A DNA stretch of 20,159 nucleotides, taken from the IMG/VR virus record IMGVR_UViG_3300046467_001943, positions 1 to 20,159 of that record. One strand, given 5' to 3'. Each line of letters starts with the position of its first letter. The stretch's first letter is position 1. This document shows, one piece after another, positions 1 through 5,338 of the stretch. The position numbers and the translations under genes were made by a program. The notes under the pieces were generated by a model. The model had not been told where the DNA came from. It saw only the letters and a list, made by a program, of their open reading frames with translations, and made no database searches. The stretch is from a virus.

Positions 1-174
1 GTCGTCAATCGTGATGCGGCCGGTCGCGGTGGCGCCGTTGCCGAAACTGGCGCCGGACCATGCGAGATCGAATACCACAAGGTCGGCGGAGGCGGGCAGG
101 GCCCCGCACCAGATGAGGCATGATCCGACCGTTGATAAAACGGCTGTTCTGTGGCGCAACGCTTTCCTGTCCAT
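1..174 (-). CDS. Secreted protein, PEP-CTERM-like N-terminus (partial, runs off left edge)
   Basis: The reading frame starts with ATG at 174 on the minus strand and stays open for 58 codons to the window edge, so only the N-terminus is visible. Residues 1-31 form a typical Sec signal peptide: a basic start (MDRKALRHR), a hydrophobic core, and a likely cleavage site after ALPASA. The mature start, with the stretch FGNGATATGRITIDD, resembles the opening of many PEP-CTERM-anchored extracellular proteins of Gram-negative bacteria; this is recalled from the family and no C-terminal sorting signal is visible. It does not look like a phage gene and faces away from the phage operon, so I take it as flanking host chromosome. 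There is only a weak purine-rich stretch (AAAAAGGG) upstream. The signal peptide call is firm; the PEP-CTERM label is tentative. Confidence 0.6.
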   Translation of the reverse strand, partial: MDRKALRHRTAVLSTVGSCLIWCGALPASADLVVFDLAWSGASFGNGATATGRITIDD

Positions 175-460
175 TAGTGTTTGGCCCTTTTTGCTCTAGA
201 ACTGGCATGGGGACAAGGAAATCCATTGCCGCCCCCGCCAAAGTCCTTGGGTCTTGCTGACTGCTAAGACTATCCTTTTTCAGGCCGGGCTTCCGGGAGA
301 CCCAGAGGGAGGGGAAGGTGATCAAGTTCTCAGGCAGAAGAGCGGCGGGGTGAAAAGGCGTGCATCTGAAGGCGCATCGTACGCGAAAATGAGCACTTTG
401 AAATCGAGCACTCTGAAATTACCATGTGGAATTATGTTATCATGGGGAAGAGTTCTGACC
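175..460. other. Non-coding stretch between host gene and phage left end
   Basis: About 290 bases in which I see no believable protein gene on either strand. Open frames here lack ribosome binding sites and family resemblance. The stretch should contain the promoter of the leftward secreted-protein gene. The host/phage junction probably lies here or just to the right, but no attachment core can be identified without the other end of the element. The only internal structure noted is a 15-base tandem repeat at 391-420. Confidence 0.4.
391..420. repeat. Imperfect 15-base tandem repeat (two units)
   Basis: Units 391-405 (GAGCACTTTGAAATC) and 406-420 (GAGCACTCTGAAATT) match at 13 of 15 bases. The repeat lies in the non-coding stretch near the presumed phage end, where integrase or regulator binding repeats are often found. 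No function can be shown from sequence. Confidence 0.45.
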
Positions 461-488
461 TTGACGCGCATAGATTAAATTCTATCAA
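461..488 (+). promoter_or_regulatory. Candidate sigma70-type promoter for the structured RNA
   Basis: TTGACG at 461-466 matches a -35 box, with TATCAA (483-488, followed by T) as a possible -10 box after a 16-base spacer. The start would fall near 495, just before the first hairpin of the putative RNA. The -35 is good and the -10 only fair. Confidence 0.35.
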
Positions 489-494
489 TCTGGT

Positions 495-718
495 ATGTAT
501 CAGAACCCCCCCCTTGATACTCGCCTCGCCTTCATTGCACTTGCAAAACGAGCCTCCGAAGGAGGCAAGGCCGGTCGAGATTGCGCCGCGTTCCTTCTCT
601 GGGTCCAGACATGGACTCCGCCGCCGGTCGGCCAGGCGTTGTTAGTCGCCAAAGGTGGCGAACCTTCTCGTGGCCCTAGCGCCGTGACCCGGAAGAAGTC
701 CGGGGCTTCTTCTTTTTT
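495..718 (+). ncRNA. Putative structured small RNA ending in an intrinsic terminator
   Basis: This 220-base segment has no convincing coding frame but contains a run of hairpins ending in a terminator. H1: GTATCA 497-502 with TGATAC 515-520, looping over eight Cs. H2: GCCTCC 552-557 with GGAGGC 561-566, loop GAA. H3: 601-607 with 612-618, seven pairs including one G-U, loop GACA. H4: TCGCCA 646-651 with TGGCGA 656-661, loop AAGG. H5: the terminator at 692-718. A possible promoter sits at 461-488. The last 43 bases are antisense to the 3' end of the ribbon-helix-helix gene on the other strand. I do not recognise it as a tRNA, tmRNA, 6S RNA, SRP RNA or RNase P RNA. The boundaries are inferred from the promoter and terminator. 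Confidence 0.45.
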
Positions 719-963
719 GGGCGGCTCGGGATAGTTGACGAGTCCTTGGTCGCTGGTTTGGCAACGTGCGACTCGGTCTCCGCAGAGTAGTGTGCTCCCG
801 TCTCGTCCCTCACCAGGGTGATTCGCAGTTGTTGAGCGTGATCCACACGACAGAGGGTTTCGACATATTCCGAGAAGCTGGAGAAGTGAAGTTGACGCAG
901 GCGTACTAGCGCCTGGCGGTGGACCGCACCATCAATCCGGATGGTTGTTGATTTCTTGGGCAT
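676..963 (-). CDS. Ribbon-helix-helix (Arc/MetJ/CopG-like) DNA-binding protein
   Basis: A 95-residue protein. Residues 1-45 fit a ribbon-helix-helix fold: a short basic beta strand (KKSTTIRID), a helix rich in V, A, L and R, and a second helix around SFSEYVETLCRVDHA. Such proteins bind operators as dimers and act as transcriptional regulators or antitoxins. The C-terminal half is polar and ends in a Lys/Arg-rich tail (PKKKKP), probably unstructured. An in-frame stop lies two codons upstream of the ATG, so this start is fixed, though no Shine-Dalgarno sits at the usual distance; an AGGAGG lies about 30 bases upstream. The gene diverges from the phage early operon, the classic place for a lysogeny regulator, and no toxin partner is adjacent. 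The fold is likely; a repressor role is inferred. Confidence 0.65.
   Translation of the reverse strand: MPKKSTTIRIDGAVHRQALVRLRQLHFSSFSEYVETLCRVDHAQQLRITLVRDETGAHYSAETESHVAKPATKDSSTIPSRPKKKKPRTSSGSRR
692..718 (+). terminator. Rho-independent terminator
   Basis: A perfect 7-base stem, GAAGAAG (692-698) with CTTCTTC (706-712), has a 7-base loop and is followed by six Ts (713-718). It acts on rightward transcripts only. A competing hairpin, CCCGG (688-692) with CCGGG (700-704), would place the terminator's 5' arm in its loop, so the two folds exclude each other as in an attenuator. The terminator lies inside the 3' end of the convergent minus-strand gene. Confidence 0.75.
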
Positions 964-1148
964 GAATTAAGGGTCAGATTCAGTCCCCAGTAACCTCCTC
1001 GGGGTATTAAAGCGAGCGCGATTCTGAATAGAACGTAAGGAGGTCGGTATAGAATAGGATGTGAGTAAGGTTTAATCTTAGTTATGTATTTTCCCTTGTA
1101 GAAAAATACAAAGCGAATACTTTTTAAGCGGTTAACAGACGGAGTGGA
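964..1148. promoter_or_regulatory. Divergent control region between RHH gene and early operon
   Basis: This 185-base AT-rich interval between two divergent genes contains no gene. It should carry promoters for both directions. It holds a long inverted repeat at 1085-1110, a shorter ATTCAG/CTGAAT inverted pair around 976-1028, and an AAGGAGG at about 1040 with no start codon at a suitable distance. TTGTAG (1096-1101) followed after 16 bases by TACTTT is a weak rightward promoter candidate. GGAG just before 1149 is a good ribosome binding site for the first operon gene. Confidence 0.5.
1085..1110. promoter_or_regulatory. Inverted repeat, candidate operator
   Basis: TGTATTTT (1085-1092) and AAAATACA (1103-1110) are perfect 8-base inverted copies around a 10-base spacer, about one helical turn. 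A nested pair TTGTA/TACAA (1097-1101, 1106-1110) shares the right arm. The position between a divergent regulator gene and the early operon fits a repressor operator. Which protein binds it is unknown. Confidence 0.45.
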
Positions 1149-1388
1149 ATGGAAGAAGCAGCACAAGGGACGGTGGACAGGGAAGTCAGTTTTCAAACCC
1201 TCGCAGATCTCAAGGGAGAACCCGCGACGGTCTCCTTGAGGCGCTTCGCGGAACTCTTCGGCAAGAACTACATCTGGGCGTATCGGCTGGCGAAGGGAGG
1301 GAAGCTCAAAATCATTAAGGGATACGGTCCGGTCATGGTGCCCAAGACCGAGGTTCTTCGAATCATCAACGAGGCGAAAGTGAACTGA
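1149..1388 (+). CDS. Small helix-turn-helix/excisionase-like protein
   Basis: A 79-residue protein, first gene of the rightward operon, with GGAG five bases before the ATG. The C-terminal half (about residues 27-79) starts with SLRRFAELFGKNYIWAYRL, continues with GGKLKIIKGYGPVMVPKTE and ends in a helix. This is the layout of MerR/excisionase-type winged helix domains, where a helix-turn-helix is followed by a wing and an instruction-like 'VPKTEV' strand. In phages such proteins act as excisionases or early regulators (family knowledge). The stop overlaps the next start (TGATG), so the two are translationally coupled. The function is inferred from fold likeness and first place in the early operon. 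Confidence 0.5.
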   Translation: MEEAAQGTVDREVSFQTLADLKGEPATVSLRRFAELFGKNYIWAYRLAKGGKLKIIKGYGPVMVPKTEVLRIINEAKVN

Positions 1389-1795
1389 TGATCGTGAAGA
1401 GTAAGGCCAAAGGTTGGCTCGTCCTGGGCGTGGGGTTTGCACTGTGGCCCCCGCTGATCGCGAGCTCTTTCGCTTACCTCCCGCAACCACTGGCGTCATT
1501 CTCGGCGATCGCGCACGGCGGATCTTTTATCTTCGTGGCACTCTTCGGGATCTACCTTCTTCTCCCCGATCAGCGGCACTTCGATTCTCCTCTCCCTCCA
1601 CTAGCGGACCGTCCGGGCGAACTCTTCCGCCAGGGAAGGAATTCCGTGGAGGAGGGAGGGGTCAATTTTTCTGGTGTAACAGGGAACGAGACGAAAGCGA
1701 CGGGAGGCTCCGAGGGGAGGAGTCTCCCGTCCACTTTTACGACCGAGAGCACGGAAAGGTATGAGAAGTCCGGTGAGCGAAGCGAAGAAAAGTAG
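1388..1795 (+). CDS. Small membrane protein, two transmembrane segments
   Basis: A 135-residue protein of unknown family. Residues about 9-31 and 37-59 are hydrophobic helices separated by a short Pro-containing turn. The remaining 75 residues are charged and polar, rich in E, G, S and T, and look disordered. Both termini probably face the cytoplasm. The start overlaps the previous stop and the 3' end overlaps the next gene by 35 bases, so it belongs to the early operon. A small phage inner-membrane protein at this place could be a superinfection-exclusion or holin-like protein, but nothing in the sequence decides this. Confidence 0.5.
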   Translation: MIVKSKAKGWLVLGVGFALWPPLIASSFAYLPQPLASFSAIAHGGSFIFVALFGIYLLLPDQRHFDSPLPPLADRPGELFRQGRNSVEEGGVNFSGVTGNETKATGGSEGRSLPSTFTTESTERYEKSGERSEEK

Positions 1796-2162
1796 CGTCG
1801 AGGCGTTCAAGTTCTCGGTGGCGTATCCTTCCCCATACATGCGGGAACCGGATCTCGGCGGGAAGGATGCGACCCTGACGATTGCGGGTTGGAGATATGC
1901 CGACGCCTCCGACAAGGGGTCCGACGGGAACGCAATGGAGGGGACCGTGCTTTCCTTCAAGGAGACGGAGAAAGAACTCGTCCTTGCGAAGATAAATCAC
2001 GTTTGGATCTCTCGGATTCACGGCCCCGATCCGGCGAAGTGGGTGGGCAAGCGGGTGACCTTCTTCCCCACCACTTGTGCCTTCATGGGCGACCCGAGAA
2101 CGCCCTGCATCCGGGTGCGGCATCTGGACCCCGAAACCGGCAAGCCTCCACCTCTCTTCTGA
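1761..2162 (+). CDS. Conserved phage protein of the recombination module
   Basis: A 133-residue protein. The central part, with KDATLTIAGW, a stretch ending LSFKETEKELVLAKIN, then WVGKRVTFFPT and a final CIRVR, matches a small protein family common in phage early regions next to nucleases and single-strand DNA proteins. Its members share the 'GK-ro-T-L-Y/F-P-T' and 'G-I-R-V' ending, and I know of no established biochemical role. Here it sits two bases ahead of a RecE-like exonuclease gene, which points to recombination or replication. The start has AAAGG close upstream and overlaps the previous gene by 35 bases. Family resemblance is recalled, not searched. Confidence 0.6.
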   Translation: MRSPVSEAKKSSVEAFKFSVAYPSPYMREPDLGGKDATLTIAGWRYADASDKGSDGNAMEGTVLSFKETEKELVLAKINHVWISRIHGPDPAKWVGKRVTFFPTTCAFMGDPRTPCIRVRHLDPETGKPPPLF

Positions 2163-2164
2163 TC

Positions 2165-3049
2165 ATGATTAAAGACGGAATACACACCAAGATCTCGCCG
2201 AAGGATTACCACGCTTGGGAATTCGACCGAACAAAGGGACCGATCTCGACCTCGACTCTGAAGCGATACGTCGAGGAAGGGCCGGAGCGCTTCATCACCG
2301 GCGCGGCGTTCAAGGCGACTCCTGCGATGACCTGGGGCTCCCTCGTCGACCTGTTGCTGTTCACGCCGGAGCACTTCGATGACGAGTTCGTCCTGTCTAC
2401 CGACTGCGAGCACCTGAGTGCAAACGGCGCGATGCTATCGAAAGCGGCGAAGGAGTGGAGGGACTCCGTGCTGGCGGGGGGGCGAAGGATCGTCAAACCG
2501 GATGACCTCGCCCAGGCGCTCGAAGCGGTTAAAAAACTGTCCTCGACGCCAGCCTCCGCCCGGCTCCTCGAAGGCTCCCTCTTCCAGACGGGATTGGTCT
2601 TCACCTCCGAGCATGGCATCCCGGCCAAGGGGTTGGTCGATTGCCTTCCGGACGGCGGAGATTGCATCGTCGATCTGAAGACCACCGGGGCAAACCTGCA
2701 CAATGACTCGGAGCTTGAAAGGACGGTGGGCAAGTTCCGCTACCATGTTCAGGCGGCGTTCTACCTCTACCTCTGGTCGAAGCTCAGTGACGAGCCGCGG
2801 CGTGAGTGGAAGATCATATGGCAATCCTCGGCCCCTCCCTTCGAGGTCCGAGTGGACAAGCTGGACAACCTCATGCTCGACGCCGGGGGTGAGTTTGTCC
2901 GCTACCATGTCCCGCGGATCATCCGCGACATGAAGACCGACAGCTGGATGAGCCCGTTCGCGGAAGGGGAGACAATGCTCCGGATGCACACTCCGACCGT
3001 GTTCGCCGAAGAAGCTCTCATGGAACGATTGACCGAGATGGAGGGATGA
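2165..3049 (+). CDS. RecE/exonuclease VIII-like PD-(D/E)XK exonuclease
   Basis: A 294-residue protein that would degrade one strand of duplex DNA to make 3' tails for phage recombination. The PD-(D/E)XK core is visible: GLVD with D159, then IVDLKTT with D170 and K172, and the helix HVQAAFYLYL with Q196, as in the YqaJ/RecE/Cas4-like exonucleases. The N-terminus includes the ISTSTLKRYVEEGPERF segment and MTWGSLVDLLL, which fit the 'fits-in-size and targets' helices of this family. I chose ATG 2165, two bases after the previous stop, although the frame stays open upstream to 1889 inside the previous gene. The stop overlaps the next start (ATGA). No separate annealing protein is obvious beside it. 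The nuclease assignment is strong; the exact subfamily is inferred. Confidence 0.8.
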   Translation: MIKDGIHTKISPKDYHAWEFDRTKGPISTSTLKRYVEEGPERFITGAAFKATPAMTWGSLVDLLLFTPEHFDDEFVLSTDCEHLSANGAMLSKAAKEWRDSVLAGGRRIVKPDDLAQALEAVKKLSSTPASARLLEGSLFQTGLVFTSEHGIPAKGLVDCLPDGGDCIVDLKTTGANLHNDSELERTVGKFRYHVQAAFYLYLWSKLSDEPRREWKIIWQSSAPPFEVRVDKLDNLMLDAGGEFVRYHVPRIIRDMKTDSWMSPFAEGETMLRMHTPTVFAEEALMERLTEMEG

Positions 3050-3351
3050 GCGGTTACGCGAAGAGAACCGACGCCAACCAGAGGGAGGTCATAGCAGAGC
3101 TCCAAGCGGCACTACCGGAGGCGACCATCGTCGACGCCTCTTCCTTCGGGAAGGGGTTCCCCGACATCGTAGTCGGGCTGTGGGGAGCCAATTACCTCGT
3201 CGAGCTCAAGGACAGCAACAAGCCGCCGAGCGCCCGGCGATTGACGAATTCTCAAGTCAGCCTTCACGCCAACTGGCAAGGCCAGATTGCGGTCTGCACC
3301 ACCTCGACCGATGTGGTCGCGACGATCCTCCGCCACATCCGGAAAAAATGA
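3046..3351 (+). CDS. Small PD-(D/E)XK nuclease (VRR-NUC/resolvase-like)
   Basis: A 101-residue protein. FPDIVVG with D40 followed by YLVELKDS with E53 and K55 forms the PD...ExK catalytic triad. The N-terminal KRTDANQREVIAEL helix carries an acidic residue, as in VRR-NUC-type single-domain nucleases. These enzymes cleave structured DNA such as flaps or Holliday junctions (family knowledge). The length fits the phage stand-alone forms of about 100 residues. Start and stop both overlap their neighbours as ATGA, so it is tightly coupled with the exonuclease gene. It could act as the junction-resolving partner of the recombination module, which is inference. Confidence 0.75.
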   Translation: MSGYAKRTDANQREVIAELQAALPEATIVDASSFGKGFPDIVVGLWGANYLVELKDSNKPPSARRLTNSQVSLHANWQGQIAVCTTSTDVVATILRHIRKK

Positions 3352-3590
3352 GCGCATCCCACGGAGAACTCCTCGGCTGGGTTTTGAGTCTCAGCTTCCT
3401 CACCGCCGTTCTTGCGGTGCTCCTCTTCCATATCCGGCAGCGACCGTCGGCGTTTGATTCAATCCCCTGGCGCGAGATCGTGGCCGTCGCCGTTGCGCTC
3501 TCGATCCTCTTTCTGCTCGCATTCCTCTTCCCGTTCGCGGGGCGGGTCTTCCTCCCCGATTCTGGCAACCCTTCCCTCCTCAATCGATGA
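3348..3590 (+). CDS. Small membrane protein, two transmembrane segments
   Basis: An 80-residue protein with hydrophobic helices at about residues 8-28 and 44-66, joined by a basic and polar loop (HIRQRPSAFDSIPWRE). The ATG at 3348 overlaps the preceding stop, and its own stop overlaps the next ATG. I prefer this start to an upstream in-frame ATG at 3180 that lies wholly inside the nuclease gene. Size and topology would fit a class II holin, but the lysis-like genes are 3 kb away, so this is only one option. Family not recognised. Confidence 0.5.
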   Translation: MSASHGELLGWVLSLSFLTAVLAVLLFHIRQRPSAFDSIPWREIVAVAVALSILFLLAFLFPFAGRVFLPDSGNPSLLNR

Positions 3591-4096
3591 AAACCGAAAT
3601 CGTCGAGTTCCCGTATGATCGGTCCTTGAATCGCTTCGGCCCGACGTTCTCGATCCGGCAAAATGGGGAGTTCTGGGAAAGCTCGGAAGGCTCGCGGAGA
3701 GCGTGGTCGAGCCGCCACGCCGCCGTTGAAGCAATCCGGGCGGGTCCAGAGAGCGAGAGAACCCTCTTCGACTACGCGAAGCGGCAAAGGGAGAAGGGGC
3801 TAGCCCTTGCGCGATCATCCGATCCCAGCACTGCGCACGGTGCGGCGGATGCGATCACGGGCAAGGAGGCTGGACGAGTGGAGCGGATGGTCCTCGACGC
3901 CATGACCCGCCTCGGGGGATCTGGGACTGCGTACGAGATCGAAGTTGAGGTGCAGCGGATGCATCCCGGCATCAACAGCAACACGACGTCGCCGAGGTTG
4001 AAGCCCTTGGAGGGAAAGCGGCGCGTCCGCCGGACTGACCGTCGTGGTCCAGGTCGAGGAAACCGGCAACAAATCATTTGGGAGCTCGCGAGATGA
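3587..4096 (+). CDS. Winged-helix protein of the phage early region
   Basis: A 169-residue protein. The N-terminal half has an unusual Trp/Phe-rich strand region (GEFWESSEG, AWSSRHAAVEAI). Residues 98-169 look like a winged helix: a helix RVERMVLDAM, a turn, TAYEIEVEVQ, a recognition-helix-like part around NSNTTSPRLKPLEG, and a basic wing with RRTDRRGPGRGNRQQIIWEL. Many phages encode a similar protein with a 'DPSTAHGAADAI'-type linker before the replication gene. A DNA-binding accessory role in replication or early control is likely, but no specific target is known. It is coupled on both sides by ATGA overlaps. Confidence 0.55.
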   Translation: MKTEIVEFPYDRSLNRFGPTFSIRQNGEFWESSEGSRRAWSSRHAAVEAIRAGPESERTLFDYAKRQREKGLALARSSDPSTAHGAADAITGKEAGRVERMVLDAMTRLGGSGTAYEIEVEVQRMHPGINSNTTSPRLKPLEGKRRVRRTDRRGPGRGNRQQIIWELAR

Positions 4097-4797
4097 AGAA
4101 GCGCTTCACTGATACCGAGAAGTGGCGCGATCCTTGGTTCCGGAAGCTCTCAGCGGAAGCGAAGCTCGCGTGGCAATGGCTTCTGGACAACTGCGATGCC
4201 GCCGGAGTCATCGACCCGGACTGGGAGCTCGCCGCGTTTCAGATCGGGAAGTCTGTCAGCGAGGAGGCGATCGCGGAGCTCAACAGCAAGGTCCAAACCC
4301 TCCCAGACGGAAAGCTGTTCATCACGAAGTTCATTAGCTTCCAATACAAGAGCCTCTCGCGTTCATGCAAGGCTCACAACCCGGTCTTCGAGAGCGTCGA
4401 AAAGAACAACTTGATTGATAGGTTACCCCATACCCTTCCCGAAGGGTTATGGAAGGGGTCAGGAAAAGGAAAAGGAAAAGGAAAAGGCAAACCCTTTGGC
4501 AAACCCTTTGAGGAGGGGACTGGATCAAGGCCACCGACGCTCGAAGAGCTCAAGGAGTATGCCACGTCCATCCCGTGCAGCGAGGAGTGCGCTGTAGCTT
4601 ACCAGAATGACCGTGGAGCGCTTAACTGGACGAAAGTGAAGTCCGGGCTGCAAGTGGACATCGAGGACTGGAGAAGCGATCTGAGAACCTTTGCGATGCA
4701 TTGGCGGGCCTACGAGGCGAAGAGAGTCGCGGAGGGTCGATCGGCTCCCGTGGCGCGGGTAATCGATACGAGACCGGAGAAGAGACTAAAGCTATGA
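4093..4797 (+). CDS. Replication initiator-like protein (DnaD/O-like N-terminal domain)
   Basis: A 234-residue protein. The start MKKRFTDTEKWRDPWFRKLS followed by WQWLLDNCDAAGVIDPDWEL and ISFQYKSLSRS fits the helical wing domain at the N-terminus of phage replication organisers, roughly residues 1-115. A Gly/Lys-rich linker (GKGKGKGK, KPFGKPFEEG) leads to a C-terminal helical domain at about 145-234 with TLEELKEYA and TFAMHWRAYEA, which may contact helicase or loader proteins. No helicase or loader gene is present in the window, so host factors are presumably recruited. I took the ATG that overlaps the previous stop rather than an in-frame ATG 15 bases upstream. The linker is encoded by simple repeats. 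The replication role is inferred from family likeness and position. Confidence 0.6.
   Translation: MKKRFTDTEKWRDPWFRKLSAEAKLAWQWLLDNCDAAGVIDPDWELAAFQIGKSVSEEAIAELNSKVQTLPDGKLFITKFISFQYKSLSRSCKAHNPVFESVEKNNLIDRLPHTLPEGLWKGSGKGKGKGKGKPFGKPFEEGTGSRPPTLEELKEYATSIPCSEECAVAYQNDRGALNWTKVKSGLQVDIEDWRSDLRTFAMHWRAYEAKRVAEGRSAPVARVIDTRPEKRLKL
4425..4510 (+). repeat. Hairpin plus simple repeats in the replication gene linker
   Basis: An imperfect hairpin at 4425-4459 has ACCCC and CCCTT arms pairing with AAGGG and GGGGT. It is followed by four and a third units of GGAAAA at 4462-4487 and a perfect 12-base tandem duplication, GCAAACCCTTTG, at 4487-4498 and 4499-4510. Both repeat units are multiples of three, so changes in copy number would alter linker length without breaking the frame. 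Confidence 0.7.
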
Positions 4798-5177
4798 GAA
4801 TGACCGAGGAGGAGGTGGCCAGCATGGTCACGACGAGGATGACGAGCGCTTCAGCTTGCTTCGATCAAGGTCGGAGGAGCCCGCGCAAGGTGGCGCTCTT
4901 GTTGGAGCAACTGAAGCGACGAGGCTCCTTTGAGGAAAGCGCCCGGTGGCTCAAGGAGAGCGACACTCAGTTGCACCGGGCAGTCTCGATTGTCTCCGCT
5001 CACCACGCAGGAAATAAAGATGGCTGCTCCCGAACCTGGCGACTGATCCTCGGGAACCTGCACAACTTCGCGGAGCAGAAGGGAGATTGGCGACTCCTCG
5101 ATCGTCTGAAGTCAGCCGCCTATCTGAGAGAGGTCACGGGTGCTATGCGGGAGAAGGAGAGTCAATGCAACCAGTAG
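4794..5177 (+). CDS. Early protein of unknown function
   Basis: A 127-residue soluble protein with no family I recognise. It is mainly helical in appearance, with a Met- and Thr-rich start, a basic stretch (GRRSPRKVALLLEQLKRRG), and later LILGNLHNFAEQKGDWRLLDRL. It has four Cys residues but no spaced zinc motif. The ATG overlaps the replication gene stop (ATGA), and its own end overlaps the next small gene by 13 bases, so it is part of the same transcript. Its place after the initiator could suit a replication accessory factor, which the sequence does not prove. Confidence 0.55.
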   Translation: MRMTEEEVASMVTTRMTSASACFDQGRRSPRKVALLLEQLKRRGSFEESARWLKESDTQLHRAVSIVSAHHAGNKDGCSRTWRLILGNLHNFAEQKGDWRLLDRLKSAAYLREVTGAMREKESQCNQ

Positions 5178-5329
5178 TCAGGAGCGCTCTGAGGGGTCGT
5201 GGGAATTCCACTTTCCGAGGATGGCTCGCTCTGAAACCGATTCAGACAATGACACTTAAAACACTGATACTCTGGGCGTTGATCAGCACCCCGATCTCCG
5301 TTGCCGTCATCCTCTTATTGGAACTGTGA
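5165..5329 (+). CDS. Small single-pass membrane protein
   Basis: A 54-residue protein with a basic N-terminal half and one hydrophobic helix at its C-terminus (residues 30-54, LKTLILWALISTPISVAVIL). AAGGAG lies five bases before the ATG at 5165, a good ribosome binding site that supports this start. A shorter version beginning at MTLKTL (5249) would be almost only the membrane helix. It lies just before the beta-helix and peptidase genes, so it could be a lysis helper such as a small holin, but this is weak inference. Confidence 0.4.
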   Translation: MQPVVRSALRGRGNSTFRGWLALKPIQTMTLKTLILWALISTPISVAVILLLEL

Positions 5330-5338
5330 CCTGAAATC

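Noticed and set aside
495-720. tRNA or tmRNA end as attachment site
   Set aside because: No acceptor stem, T-loop consensus or CCA end could be found in either orientation.
495-734. 79-codon plus-strand frame over the structured RNA
   Set aside because: It has no ribosome binding site or family resemblance and includes the intrinsic terminator and its T run.
906-1499. A 197-codon minus-strand frame
   Set aside because: It overlaps the RHH gene, the control region and two well-supported plus-strand genes. The sequence is low-quality in character and lacks a ribosome binding site.
1889-2164. Upstream extension of the exonuclease frame
   Set aside because: The extension is entirely inside the preceding conserved gene in another frame. 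The family-like sequence starts at 2165.
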